Notes: generated from the sequence alone by a model not told the origin. A DNA stretch of 64,000 bases from Congeria kusceri (GCA_027627225.1 CM051030.1:26777927-26841926), one strand, 5' to 3'; positions 46,488-59,189 are shown, counted from the stretch's first letter. Program-made: numbers and translations.

Positions 46488-46573
46488 ACGAGCGTTGCAG
46501 CAACTATGAAACTCCCAGAAGTCGTCTGGACATGTCTGATCGTAATTATCTTTGTACAATCCAATCATTACAA
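46488..46573 (+). CDS. Cytoplasmic-tail exon 1 of IgSF receptor
   Basis: The acceptor ACACAAG and donor CAA|GTAAAC; 86 nt, phase 1 to 0. Encodes ERCSNYETPRSRLDMSDRN and YLCTIQSLQ. NYETPRSR is a Tyr-containing motif that, from memory, recurs in tails of molluscan Ig receptors; it is a possible phosphorylation and adaptor-docking site. Confidence 0.65.
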
Positions 46574-46826
46574 GTAAACACATAATTATTACTCATACAT
46601 GTGCCAAAATAAGTTATATGTACAACCAGGGGATGAAGAAAAAACATCTGTTACGTATAGATCGTTGAATGTTATTTAGTGTTGCCATTTATATTGCGAC
46701 ATGTTAATACTATGACCATCGATTCAGTGCGATTTTCTGAGGCTTCCATGAAGAGATATATGAATATTGATGTATGTACTTGCGTGTAGAAATGCACGAG
46801 CTTAATATAAACTGAATCCATTTCAG

Positions 46827-46857
46827 ATCTGTATTCCGGAGTTCAAAGCCAACAAAC
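46827..46857 (+). CDS. Cytoplasmic-tail exon 2 of IgSF receptor
   Basis: The acceptor CATTTCAG and donor AAAC|GTGAGA enclose 31 nt, phase 0 to 1, reading ICIPEFKANK. Short exons like this are typical for the tail of such genes. In isolation it would be unconvincing; support comes from phase agreement with both neighbours. Confidence 0.5.
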
Positions 46858-47424
46858 GTGAGAAATCATTGTATCAATTTATTATACAGTAAACTATTAT
46901 CATTTATCAGGACCAACGTTTTACTCCTAAGTGTATTATACAGCAAAATGTCTGTGTATGTATGTTTAACTCACATGTAATTAAGGCTTATAAATGTAAA
47001 CTATTTACTCATACTGATTAACGTATACAATTTAAGCATACCATTATCGGGATGTCACTATTTCGACCAACATTAGATGCAGGCATACATAAGCGGTTCA
47101 CAGTGTTATTTCTGTGTAGTGCCTACTTTATTGTTTTAAAGGCTTTGCTGTCTAAATTTATTCCTTTTTCTGTGTAGAGAGCATGATACTGCAGATAGCA
47201 CAGTTCGCTACGAAAATACAACAATGATAAAAGAAGACACTTACGAAACATTACGTAAGAGTTTGCATGTTAATGCGTTCAGTTGACGTAGTATATCTTC
47301 TATCACTGACAGCGTTGTCATAATAGTGTGTGGATTGTTTTGTTTGAGTACACTCTAGTTATTTTTAATTTAACGATACATATGTACAATATCATATGCC
47401 TAATGTCAAAGCACATATTTTCAG

Positions 47425-47446
47425 GAGCCACTGGAGCGACTGATAG
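47425..47446 (+). CDS. Cytoplasmic-tail micro-exon 3 of IgSF receptor
   Basis: The acceptor ATTTTCAG and strong donor ATAG|GTAAGTG enclose 22 nt, phase 1 to 2, reading (R)ATGATD(S). The overlapping frames on the minus strand are ignored. Confidence 0.5.
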
Positions 47447-48075
47447 GTAAGTGTCTTTTTATGGCTTGACATTTCTACATGATTAGCAGCATGTTTGTAA
47501 GAATGGTACATTGTAAATCTTTGTATGTATATGTAACCTAATTGACACATGTCTTGGGTGCTCGAAAAGGGAAAAGAAAACATCATATATATGTATACAT
47601 CTTTCCCATTGTCTAACACCTATGTGCCAATTAGGTTACAGTAAGTACTCGTAAATATCAATGCTTTATTAATTTTCATCACTTACTAGTTAGTAAACAT
47701 AATAAATCATATGATACTATATTTTAAATTGAACATGACTCGAACTGAAAAACGAACGTCGCAATAATCTTCAAATTTTATTACTACATGGTAATGTTAT
47801 AAGAACTACTAAACCTTCGTATTTTATTGATGATTTAATTGATGTAATTATATTTAAATTTAGTCATGTATATGACTCACTGAAGTCCAATCCGATTGCG
47901 ACAGTTGTACCGGATTCTACAAGTATGCAACTGGAAATGAAAGGTCAAGGTCGGTGCATAGTCAATATTAATAAGTACTATATGACCATCACAAAAGAAA
48001 TGATAGCTATTTAGTGTCAAACATTAAATATATGTAATAATATATGTTATGTATGCATGTTGTTTCTATTTTCAG

Positions 48076-48217
48076 CACAAAGCGTGTATATGAACATGGT
48101 GTTGAAATAAACGATTCTTGGGGCGACATCTTACAAACACATATACAGACGCTGGCAGCGCTTATTCGCAAATCGGATCAGAAGCATAACTCTGTCGGGG
48201 CACATTGTTATACATAA
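48076..48217 (+). CDS. Terminal exon of IgSF receptor (cytoplasmic tail end)
   Basis: The acceptor CTATTTTCAG is followed in phase 2 by TKRVYEHGVEINDSWGDIL, QTHIQTLAALIRKSD and QKHNSVGAHCYT, then TAA at 48215-48217. VYEHGVEI is another Tyr-based motif. It completes a phase-consistent 3' gene end: TM exon, three short tail exons, this exon, then a poly(A) signal. Confidence 0.6.
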
Positions 48218-48351
48218 ATGTTGCTTTACTGAATAACATTCCTTAAACAATATCCATTATATATTACAATACTTACTTTATCAACGCCTATAATCATGTA
48301 TGTTATCAGTATCAATATACTCGTAATACCGTTAATATTATCAATCTTGTA

Positions 48352-48357
48352 AATAAA
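48352..48357 (+). terminator. Candidate poly(A) signal AATAAA
   Basis: AATAAA 135 bp after the receptor stop codon, in TTGTAAATAAATCACG. AATAAA is frequent in this AT-rich DNA, so position relative to the stop is the main support. Confidence 0.45.
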
Positions 48358-48850
48358 TCACGAGTATTTATATTATATTTGCACTACGCACTAACAACGA
48401 CATGCTCACATAAGCCGGACACACAAACAAACGCGTGCGCACATAAAACATTCGCAAATAACTATTTTAGGATAGGAACCTGTGACTTTATTTAAATTGT
48501 ATGTTTATATACTACCTGTTTTTGTTTGATTTTGATAAGCATTTGAATAGAGAACAACGGGGCATTTACAAATATCTTTAATTTGTAGAATTAAAAATAA
48601 AACGATAATATGGTGATATCAAAATTCGCCGTACAAATTAATGGTTGTATTATACAACACATTTTCTTTGATATGTCATTAGAGCCATACTTAGTAACAT
48701 CTCTGGTTTATCATTTAGTGTCATTTTTGGTTGCGCGTTTAAGAATTAAAAACGCAATTACGAATTTGAGGAAACACCCAAATGCTACTTATATTTTATA
48801 TTTAGTTTTATGCTTCGAATGAGGAAGCAAATAGTCGGCGCTTTGTCCGT
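48358..48850. other. Intergenic DNA, no feature seen
   Basis: One 70-codon plus-strand frame (48610-48822) of hydrophobic AT-driven composition, with no recognisable motif. Confidence 0.4.
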
Positions 48851-49480
48851 CTGTCCGAATTCTAATTTGACTGCAATACAGTTTGTCTGGGTATGAAACT
48901 AATTTCTCTGATGATATTGTCCATCATACTCCATGTCCGTCCGTCATTCCGTTTATTCGTCCGTCCGTCCTTCTATCCTTCCGTCCGTCCAGTACTTTGT
49001 TTCCGCCTGAGATTTCTGGAACTATTGAACCGAATTTAATGAAACTGTATATGCAGCATTCCTATAGGGTGAACATGCGCATATTGTCGGTTCTTGCCTG
49101 TGATTAGAAATAGGAAATTTTCGAAGGAAATTTTCATTTCCGCGCAAGATCTCATGAACGAATAACCAAAATTTAATTAAACTTTATATGCAGATTCCCT
49201 ACCAAAGTGACATGCGCATACTGTCAAGTCGTTTCGGTATGATGATTTTTGAGGGAGTTATTACCTTTTCATATTAAAATAATACACTTGGTGGAATATT
49301 GTCTTTTCGCTAGATATATCAGGAAATAAAAACTCCAATTCAAAGAAACTGCATAGGCATCTTTCCTACCAAGGGGACATGCGCACATTGTCAGGTCGTT
49401 CCGGTCTGATGATTTGTTTACCCTTTGATTAAAAATTAGCTTTTTATTGTTGTCCACACAATAACTTGGCCATGGATAGA
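48851..49480. repeat. Tandem array, about 165-bp units, with CCGTCCGTCC leader
   Basis: The leader at 48930-48995 is rich in CCGTCCGTCC. Units share GAGATTTCTGGAAC/AAGATCTCATGAAC, AATTTAATGAAACTGTATATG, CCTA..AGGGTGAACATGCGCA and ATTGTCGGTTC; copies near 49020, 49150 and 49320. Confidence 0.7.
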
Positions 49481-49489
49481 GGAATTATT

Positions 49490-50045
49490 ATTTGGCACAA
49501 ATATTTTCTGCAATGAGCTGGTGTGTACAGCTCATCAATTAGGTCCCTGTGTCAAAGGTCAATGTCACAACTAGAGGTCAAAAGGCAAAATTGACACTGC
49601 TAGTTCGTAAACTTGCAATGAATTTTGAAGTCTACCTACCTCAATAAGACAACATGAAGTGCATGTATAACAGAGGTCAATTTCACTCTTAGAGGTCAAA
49701 GGTCAAAAACAGTTGTTTCCTTGTCCTGACTAACTGACTGACTAACTATCGAGCTATTTTCCCATTAAATGGCACAAATGTTTTCCTTAATGAGACGGCA
49801 TGTAACAACATGAACTGGACCTGTAGGTCAAAGGTCAGAGTCATACGTTAAGGTCAAAAGTCAAAATTGGCCTTTTGCTTCTCCGGACTTTTAACTTTTT
49901 AAATGGATTTTAAGACCACATGCATGTTAGCCTCAGTATGACAACGTGTCTCCGTATGAATCAGGTTCTTAGAGTTAAGTTGTCAAGGCCACATTTAGAG
50001 GTCAAAGTTGCATCGGGTTGCATCGATCGGTTCTACCGATATTCT
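49490..50045. repeat. Tandem array, AGAGGTCAAAGGTCAAA type
   Basis: Units include AGGTCAAAGGTCA, CACTCTTAGAGGTCAAAGG and ATGAGACGGCATGTAACA, spaced about 150-165 bp. Closely related in plan to the arrays at 42.6 and 45.1 kb. Confidence 0.65.
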
Positions 50046-51235
50046 TGTTTTTGTTTAATATCATTACAAGTCGGAAGAATGGGTTATTGATACAAATCCA
50101 TACTGTGTTAATATAATGATTTAAAAGTTTAAATATATGTCAAATCCCTGGAAATATCAGCAGGATAGAAACCATTATCAACATCATCAGCCGTTAATTG
50201 ACCAATTGCAAACGTAACAGAGTACTATATGCACAAAACAACACACATATAAACGGATTAAAACTGGATCACCGCCTTAGAAGGTCAATACAATATATTG
50301 GGGTTAAACCCGGTTTAAAAGTTTGCTAAACCTCACAATTGCCCGGAATTAATAAAAATACACATGCATGTACCAAATTCGCAACCTCAAAGCATGACAA
50401 TTTCAGTTAAAACAAATAAAGGAGAATAATTATTGAATTGAATTACAATTTAACTACTCAATGGTTTAACGTTTACCAGATCAACATATTTACAACTTAC
50501 TGATGCACAATGAGTGAAATGGAAACAAGTAACAAGTAACAGCTTACATCCTTCTTGTGCACACGATTTCAAGACGTTGTACGATAACCAATTTATAGCA
50601 TACGGTAAAGATCATCGTCATATTTTGTTTCAGAAAGAAGCCGTAATACGTGGTGTAAAAGGCCAATTACATACCTTGGCTGTATAAAATACGAGGTATG
50701 TCCGAAAAATACGCGTAATAGTAAAATATATTTAAAACGCGTTTATGTCCGAAAAATAGTTATAGTATAGAGTAACTTTAACTTAGTTGTTTGTGAAAGA
50801 ATCATAACAATTAGGGGTATTAGAAATCCATATTGCGATATATTATGGTTATTTTTTCATTTATTACGATATTTATTGCAATATATTGCGACCTTGGTAT
50901 TTATGTATTTAATAAGCTTAAGACTAATAAAACAACTATGAACAGCGCAATAATAGGATGATTTTTTTAATAAATGTTATGTTCACCGATGTTGATGATA
51001 GACGCAACAATAGCAACATATAATCAGTAGACAGAAATACAAAACAATTATTAACAACAATCTCAAACCGCCCGTCATGGCTGTTCACGATAGTTGTTAT
51101 ATTATATACAGAGTGATTTATTTTACATGCTCAGGTACTCTGTTCATGATGTATATTTGTTTTGTGCATACGTCGGTGCGTTTGCTCTTCATTACATGTA
51201 TTCTAAACCACCTGCGGCATTGTTTCTAACAAAAA
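50046..51235. other. AT-rich non-coding DNA
   Basis: No gene. TGTCCGAAAAATA occurs twice (about 50699 and 50746) within a 48-bp duplication, and GCGATATATTATGG/GCAATATATTGCGACC lies near 50840-50895. Nothing else stands out. Confidence 0.4.
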
Positions 51236-51592
51236 CTGACGTCCTTTGACGCCACCGAACACCGGTCAATCATGAAACTTTGTGTAACATTGAAAAAATC
51301 ATCGCAAGAGACGGCGAACATGCTAATAGGAGCCACAGGAAAAGAACATGTCACATGATAACTATTTAAAAGTGGCATGAACGATTGTATAACAAGCACA
51401 GCAGACGAAGACCGACCAGATCGCCTAAAGAATGTAAACAGCAACGTCATTACGGCGATTGAGGACGCTAATTGAGAAATCCGAAGTGCAAGCGTTCGGT
51501 TTATTTCTGACATATTGGGAATCGGCAAGACCACCGTGCATGCCATGCTTGCTGATTCGCTTCTTATGTGGAAAGTACCGGCATGTTGGCAG
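51236..51592 (+). pseudogene. Mariner-type transposase N-terminal remnant
   Basis: One frame runs the full length with three stops (TGA and TAA adjacent near 51357, TGA near 51474). It reads TEHRSIMKLCVTLKKSSQET, DRPDRLKNVNSNVITAIED, then VRFISDILGIGKTTVHAMLA and SLLMWKVPA. This follows the paired HTH layout of mariner/SETMAR-type transposases: EQR..IKF at the start, GRP-like linker, IA..LGIS..TV..IL..DL.MRKV at the second HTH. The catalytic domain and terminal repeats are absent. A minus-strand frame over the same DNA (51226-51546) is a shadow. Confidence 0.65.
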
Positions 51593-52815
51593 TCAGGAAA
51601 TGCACGTAAAGTAAAAATACCAAATTTAATTGAACATTTTACGTTAAATTACTTATGTCCGAAGCTTCAGCCAGTGTCTGTTTATAGCAAGATGCAAAAT
51701 CTATAATTTATACATTAAATATCCTCTACAGGGAAAGATAAAAGAAAATGCAATTATAAATAATTCTTAATAAATAGATCTATAAACATGCATGGTAAGT
51801 TTATAAATATAAGTCATTATCGATTCATTACTTATCTTATTGTCTATCGTTCTCTGTATGCTTGTTAGAAGAATCAGTGTTGCTGACGTTTATACTATTA
51901 ATAGGCGCAGGTTAATCAGCGAGTTAGTTATCGAATATGCGATGTTAACGGGGGATTTTCCCAAGGTCATGTTACACAGCCTGTAAACATTGGCATGCAC
52001 ATTGAACATGAAAATTGAGCCAATGCAACTTCTGAGTAGGGAGCTCAGAACTAGAAATAAGTCAAAAACGTAAACAAAGTAAAGATGTATGTCTGGATTT
52101 TTCCACATTGGCTCATTTTTTTCCATTTACCTCCGAAAAGAAATGGAGCCAATTTTTTACCGGCCGTGGTGGGGATTTCTTTAAACTAGCCGATGCAATG
52201 TTAAGATTTATTCATTTGGGACTACTGGCGGGAAATTGTCACAACATTTGATTGAATGTTGAGCAAGGTCAAAAGTTGGGTTAAACAGCTACGCCGAAAA
52301 ACAATTACCCATCACTTAATGCTGCTGTCATGATTGACAAAAACATGGATATGTAAAATCACTCCAGAAGATTTCCATAAGAAATTCTGCAAAATCCTAC
52401 TGATCGAACTTCTGCTTTTGCGCTGCCACCAAAAACACACTTATTGTTTTCTGTAGGCCTTAAATGCATTTCGTTTTGTTGGGAGGCATCACATTTGTTG
52501 TTCTCCTACAACTAAGTGTATCGCATGTTTGACCAATATACGCATACATGTAATTGCATGCAGTACAGGCTGATACAACGGACTAATACAAAAATATCAT
52601 TTATTACATGACACATTGTTTTTGTTATTTTAAATGTATATTAGCATAAGATTCTTAGGCGAAAAAATATAGATATAGAAATATCTAGATCACATAAAAC
52701 CAGGCGCCCGACCGGTCTGTCCGAATAACTGGCATAGCGCGAACAGATCGAAAATAAATGACCCAATATTGAGTTTACAATGCTCAGCTTTAGCCGATCG
52801 TAACTTACCGACTTT
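51593..52815. other. Non-coding DNA
   Basis: No recognisable gene. A more GC-rich stretch begins near 52690 (CAGGCGCCCGACCGGTCTGT). The frame 51890-52126 (minus) has no motif. Confidence 0.4.
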
Positions 52816-52840
52816 CTAGGAAATTCACCTAATTTCCTAG
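52816..52840. repeat. Perfect 10-bp hairpin
   Basis: CTAGGAAATT, loop CACCT, AATTTCCTAG. Outside it CGTAA (about 52797) and TTACG (about 52847) also pair. It sits in a locally GC-rich 250-bp patch; it could be a MITE centre or a regulatory structure. Confidence 0.5.
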
Positions 52841-52929
52841 TTCGTTTACGACTGGCGTTCGGTCGGTACGCGTCCGATGTTCAGATGATGCAGTTGGGAC
52901 ACTCGTGCGTTATTCTATAATAAGCCCTC

Positions 52930-55900
52930 GCGCCAGCATCTGTGCGCCTGTCTATTTGAATAAGAAGAAATGTACGGTGTCGAAATCCATACTACTTTCC
53001 ATCAAGCGAGTTTGAGTTCGTATATGTATGTGTTTTAACATATTTATCATATATTTCTTCCGTGATACCTATTCGGTTTCGGTTTACCTATTCATTGATA
53101 AACAGTAACCTTGGATGGATATATTTTTCGATTGTGACTGATTTAAATGTACGTACAATATGATCGTTATTTTAACCAATGCATGTACGTGTGTATTTAC
53201 AATGCTGTAAAACATTTGAACGCTACGTTTATCTCTGTAGGTGAGCGAGTGTAACGTTAGTTGTATGTTAACAGCATAAACCTACACATGTACAAGGAAG
53301 TATTTATTTAAAACTTAACGACTGGGCTATCGTGTAAACCATGTTTTAAAGTTAGTTTATTATACAGCCAATCGAGTGAAACGTTTGAGACATGTTTACA
53401 GTTTAAACATACATCTACAAGGAAGTCTTCCTCATTTAACATTTTAAGATTGTTTGCCAAGTCGTAGATTTGTATTCTTTATATATGAATATCAGTAATG
53501 TAAACTGTTAAGTAGAATCGATAAATAGTGCTGAATCATGATGTAGCACACAATTAACACCATGTACCCAACAAAATAAGCTTCCACATTGTAATTCAGA
53601 ATCCGCATTAGATACATCACGTAGATTTGGTAGGAACATTACATTCACACTCGTTATGCAAACTGGACATGAATGTACATCTGTTATCAGAGCTTCAATA
53701 CTATGACTGTGAATAATGTACGTGTGTTCATGTATTAAATGTAATTGAAACCAGTAGTGTTGTTTTAAATGCTTATAAATATATCGATGTAAATGGATCT
53801 CTTTAGACAATCATTTAGCTTCTCTATTTTTTCGTACGGTGAAATGTCAAATGTCAATTGAAATCAAAAATAATTTCAAATTAGTGCTGTCGATTCATTT
53901 CACAACGCTTTATCAATCCATCGAATGACAAAACACAGTTTTGTTTGATGAGTTTGAACATGTCTAAGTATTGCACGACGATTCATTAATTACATGGTAA
54001 TTAAAATGGTACTGATTTACTTTCAAGTATAATTCCGATTTAATTCCTTCAGTTCTAATATAGAACATTGATACAAACTGAACAATGTGCAATAACTGTG
54101 TCTGTATGGTTATTATGCACCATACTAGTTCTCTTTCTTTTGCACTAAAGTTTCCTATCGCAGTCTGAATGTATACCTGTTTAGATATTGAATGCTAACT
54201 CATTTTTTGCAATTTTGATTTTTCATTAGTCTGCAGTGGCCATTACAAAATCCTAACTGTATACATTTGACGATCTTAAAATATTATGATTTATTATTCC
54301 TTGCCGAATGGTGAATTAAAAATCAATTATAAGTGCTGAGAATTGTAAAATAGACTACCGGAACCCTGTATGATACAGCGAGAGGGAGCATGCTGGTCAT
54401 GTAAAGAATTCCGCTGAAGGAATCGTGCATCAGCATAAGCAAATCACCCCAAATACTTAACATTCAAGTTGGCTTTTCAAAACCCACTTGCCTGAGCATG
54501 TGTCCACCTACGTATCCAATAGATATCGAAAGATTGCCAACTTTAAAAGATCGTACGTGCAAGGCAATATCATTATACAATGGCATTGTGTAATATCGCT
54601 CCGCCAGTTCCATAGAACGCGTATTGTCCATCAGTTAGGCAATATAAACTGTCCAGTGCGAGCAATACTTGCCAAGTTTCCTGAGTGCTTAACCTTATTG
54701 ATGAAACATTTGTGTCATCAAGACAGATCATGATTTTAATTTAACGATATAGTATTTCCCGTTCACTTCATAATTGTGTTTTTATTACTGTCTAATATAG
54801 ACGATATATTCTCTTTGATACAATACACTCGGCATGTATGCGGTAACATAGGATAGTAGTAGTAGTACTGGTAGTAGCAATGCCTCCTTTAAATAGATCT
54901 TACGAATCAACTCGTTTCCCACTAAGTAATACATCGATTTACTGGATTGCAATTTACGCCACAGTGAGCAGCAAATAAAACACTCCACCAATAAATATTA
55001 CTAATATTTAACACTGATACCTGTATTCAGTTAGGTAGTTGTAATTGTAAAAATATATATAAGAGCACGTTTAGAATTTTAGCGTTCATCCGTGGTCTTA
55101 ACCAATTTTCAATTTTAAGATAATTCCTCAGTTTCCGAAATTTGAATATTTTACATATATATACTGAAGTGCCTTAGCAAACATCATCGAAGGTAAGTTC
55201 CAATAAACGATATTAGTTATCAACACAAGAATGTATAGCAATCGTATTTCTCAACTACATTCTCGTTTATTTTATTTGGAGAAATTTCTTGTAACCCAGT
55301 CCACGCTCATGTCTGTAGCACTGTATACGTCAAGGTTTACACGACGCTTCCTGATTGGCCCATCAAGATGCGACTTTATTCATTCTTAACCAATTCTACC
55401 TCCGTGTAAATGGTTCAAATTTCAAATGTCAATGTATACTGTGCGTTTTCTGCCGTAAATATATTAATTTGTACATGAAAACTAAATAAACGTTGCGTAT
55501 TTTAATATTATTAAAACATTGTTTTTCCATTTTTATTAACGATGACTTGACCTTTGACTTCTGGTGAAAATAAAAAGCTGTGCATATTTATGTTATGTAT
55601 CTTTATCTGTATACAACGTATCAGGATCATGAATTACGTACAGTTCAAGTTATTGCATTATTAAGAGTTTTTTTTCTAGGTTTAGTAATTGTGACCTGAC
55701 CTTTTCCTCTGGTAAAAAATAAAAGGTCGTGCATTATCATTACATTGCCAAGTATCTGTATACCATGATTCATTAATATACCTTAAACACTTTTTGACTA
55801 ATCGCAATATCCAGTGTTTACGGATGGACGGATTGACGGACGATGGGCAATTATATCCAAGACTTGTGCGCATATTATTTGCACCAGTTAATCGGTGTGA

Positions 55901-57156
55901 CATAGAGATTCAAAACATAGTGGTAAGCTACAAAAGGTCCACCTTGACAAAACAAATACAACATATCTTTGATGAAGTGGGGCTTCGACTATATAGCAAT
56001 TAAAATTATGTAGGTTTTCTGCTTTCGCAAGTATTTTAGTTACATCTGCTTTAGGTATTCAATCCATCATACTCAATGTCTAGAACAAAACAAATCATAT
56101 TATTTTCTTGACGGGCATTAATATCTGGACTTTTCTTCAAAATGTTAGGAGATTTTACCGTTTGGTTTGTCAGATATAGTTTTTTAATTACCATACCCCC
56201 TCTTTTGCTAAATACATCAAAAACTGAAAAGCTATAGGCATCTTTACAAGTGAAATACTTTATTAATATTTCATAAACTTCATATAAATATACATTTATC
56301 AATGGCATATTGAACACATATTATGAAAATAATCAACAATTATTCTTGAATGAATTTATATGGAAGTAATATGTATTCATATTGCTACTTATATTTATGA
56401 TCGATGATAATTTTCCTATTCAATTTTTTTTAAAGCCATAAACAAAATGTGATAAACTTGCTTATTTTATGCATGTTCTGAATCTAAACCATAATATATT
56501 TTATTCTTGGACTATAAGCCACACAATGAAGGCAAAACAAATGAAATTTACTATGCACATTTGAAAAATTAAAACAGTTTTTAACACTACCCACATAAAA
56601 CATTAAGCCGGATTTTTTTTTCAGAAATACCTTTTTAAATATTTTAAAATAATTATTGAGAACCTAAGAAAGATACTCCCATAAAACTTTTAAAAGTTCT
56701 TAGATACGACGTACAAACAATAAATAAAATTAGTTGCATAACTTTTGAACATAAAACATTAAAATTAAAATTTGTTTCGTCATTGTATATTCTATTATAA
56801 ACAATATTTATTCTAAAAGTCTAAAACACATAATCTAGAATATGAACAAAAGAGTTGTATTAACTAATTTAACAATTACAACATTTTATAAATGAAATAA
56901 ATATAAACATAATAGACAGAACCAATATGTGCTGCATTAACACATGTTCATCTAAAAACAAATTACCTTCATGTCCATCATGAACTTTACTGGGTTTACA
57001 AAATGGCTGTTTTTCAAAAAAATCTGCTAATTTGTGTTACAAAAGTTTCTAACATCATTTTTGCAACTGTATTATAGTGCTTCCCATTCATTATATTTAC
57101 ATGTTAAATACTAAATAAACTGTCCGCGCCTTCACAGTTGAATGTTTCGATGGTAC
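52930..57156. other. Non-coding DNA with weak ORFs
   Basis: The longest frames are 53508-53810 (minus, 100 codons, several Cys and His, no motif), 54488-54733 (plus, 81 codons) and 56051-56317 (minus). None has splice-bounded ends or a recognisable fold, and I do not call them genes. TTTATT near 56805 could be a minus-strand poly(A) signal for the gene at 57.2 kb. Confidence 0.35.
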
Positions 57157-57404
57157 TTAAGCCGGAGCCAGCGATTTCCTATGCCGTAGTATTTTTATCA
57201 CGTCAGTATAGGCAAAAAGACCCAGAGAATCAATGTGTCTGGCCTTCTCATTTTTGAACATCAGCTGGTTGCGCCCAGTTGTTGATGAATATGGGAATGC
57301 GACTGCTACTAGCGATGCCTCTGGTTGAACACAAACAGCCTGGTCAGCATCTAACATGTCGCCCATCGTACTGGATGTGTTTGCTTTTCTGAACAGCAGC
57401 ATCA
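57157..57404 (-). CDS. Terminal exon of an unidentified gene
   Basis: The acceptor TTGTTTTCAG (minus strand) is followed in phase 1 by 82 codons to TAA: VMLLFRKANTSSTMGDMLD, ADQAVCVQPEASLVAVAFPY, SSTTGRNQLMFKNEKARHID, LGLFAYTDVIKILRHRK. Composition is balanced and unlike the AT-driven frames around, and the upstream candidate exon (57892-57973) ends in the matching phase. It looks like the C-terminal part of a folded, perhaps secreted, domain, but I do not recognise the family. Confidence 0.5.
57255..57278. repeat. 24-bp inverted repeat, copy within the terminal exon
   Basis: The reverse complement reads CTGGGCGCAACCAGCTGATG then TTCA, identical to 57817-57840 on the plus strand. It codes for GRNQLMF in the minus-strand exon. 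Confidence 0.8.
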
Positions 57405-57816
57405 CTGAAAACAAGTTTTCAGTACACAGTTTTACAGTAGATTCTACTTACAGTCTGATATTAATTTACACACCAATGATTGCTTTAATAATTGTCTGAT
57501 ACGGCACCAATGTTAGTTGAGCAAAATGTAATGTTAAATGTTGAATTGTTAGACATGTTTTAGTAACCGACTTATTAGGATATGTTAAAACACACAGAAC
57601 GACAAAGCAAAATTGTTCGCATTTTCAATACGGATATTATAACATAATTATATCATTATCTCAAAACATAGAACTTTGTTAAATAAGCTTGGAAACTAAT
57701 ACTAGTACTTCATTGTATTATACATGTATTTCCAAACTTTATGTTCCGTGTATTCATAAAAATCAAACATGTTTATTTAGTATATTTACACGACCATTAA
57801 TGAGTTGTCCTTATCT

Positions 57817-57840
57817 CTGGGCGCAACCAGCTGATGTTCA
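57817..57840. repeat. 24-bp inverted repeat, intron copy
   Basis: Exact inverted copy of 57255-57278, lying between the two candidate minus-strand exons. Together they could form a stem with a loop of about 540 nt in the pre-mRNA. Confidence 0.8.
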
Positions 57841-57891
57841 TTTGTACTAAAAACAAATGGCTTTACAATTAGATAATGAACAGATACTAAC

Positions 57892-57973
57892 CCGTATACA
57901 TCTTGGTTTTAGGCTTGCCGTTTGACTTGGTTTCTTTGTCAGTTGTCCAATAGAGAACATTATTAACATCACA
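57892..57973 (-). CDS. Penultimate candidate exon of the 57-kb gene
   Basis: An acceptor-like TATTGACTAG and a donor ACGG|GTTAGT enclose 82 nt on the minus strand (phase 0 to 1) reading CDVNNVLYWTTDKETKSNGK, PKTKMYT. The phase joins correctly to 57404. The acceptor lacks a strong pyrimidine tract, so this is less certain than the terminal exon. Confidence 0.38.
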
Positions 57974-59189
57974 CTAGTCAATATTACAATATTTCACGTA
58001 GACATAAACAGTCAAATTAATATGCTTCTCGGTAATTTTCCAAAACACTGTCACAGATCATGGCAGCTGATCATAGCCGACACAATTTACATTGTTACTG
58101 TGTCTTTTTCTCTTGAAAATCTACCTCTTTTAATACGTTCTTGTCAGTCAGAATGATTTATATCAAGGTAAACAAACTCTTTAATATGCTCTTAAACTTG
58201 AATAAGCGTTCAAATAATCATGATTTGCAAACGGAACATACTCATTTCTACTATTGTTTTAATTATGCTGTTACATTTTAATAGTTATTGTATATCTAAT
58301 TGTCTTTTAAAAACGACGATATTAAAATCTGAAACAAATACTACGGTTTAGCTAAAGAAATATTTAATTTTTAAAGACGTTTTGTATGTATTCCGAATGC
58401 GAACGGTAATGTACGGACGGCTACGGCTTTCGTCGAAATTACACAGAAATTAACGAGCTAATGATGGGTTGAATACCTTAAAGTTAATTTTAAAAATTGA
58501 GTTAAAATTAGTTGTTATTTTGTTGCTTTGTGCAAAAATCTTTTCAACATTTTTTTTTCAGATTTTTTACAGGTTGTTTCCTAACTATAATTCCTGGGAA
58601 GACCCAGTACAAGACACCACTAAACACATGAAAGAGTTTAAGTTGTATTAAACTTTTCATCGATGTAAAATTGTAATGCTGAATACATGGTAGTTTGGAT
58701 TTTTTGCCGTATTCAACGGTATTTCAGCCTTAACGGCGGTCAGTAAACCTACTGACATTTTTTTCTGGGCAAGCTTTTGTATGTGTTTTACCAGTACTAA
58801 GTGCACATACTTATGCTAGCAACTGACAACTGCCCTACTAGAATCAGAGGAAAGGAGAAAATGACTTTATTAAACATTTCATAACCATTCATAACCAATA
58901 TCCACAGAAATTATGTGGCCAAGCTGTGGAGTGAAAGAACATGGCCCGGCAAAGCTGAATACATTACAAAAGGCTGATTTCTCAAATATTTCATAACGTG
59001 TCATGGTAATAAAATTACTAAAATTGTAAAGGTTAACTATTTATTTCCCCATACGTTCAACATAACTTTACAAACAAAGAGTAACATAGGAACATTTTGG
59101 ATAAAGAGGTACACTGCTTATATAGGGCAAAGGCCACTACAGTATGACACAAATTGTTAATGAATTGAATGCTGATTAACCATCATACT
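57974..59189. other. Non-coding DNA, one weak plus-strand exon candidate
   Basis: At 58572-58651 a TTTTTTACAG acceptor precedes an open stretch, LFPNYNSWEDPVQDTTKHMK, ending in TAA. It might be a terminal exon, but nothing else supports it. No other feature. Confidence 0.25.

Noticed and set aside
51226..51546. 106-codon minus-strand frame
   Set aside because: The opposite strand carries recognisable mariner motifs in one frame; this frame is its shadow.
53508..53810. 100-codon minus-strand frame with Cys and His
   Set aside because: No splice-bounded ends, signal peptide or known motif; length is not exceptional for this much sequence.
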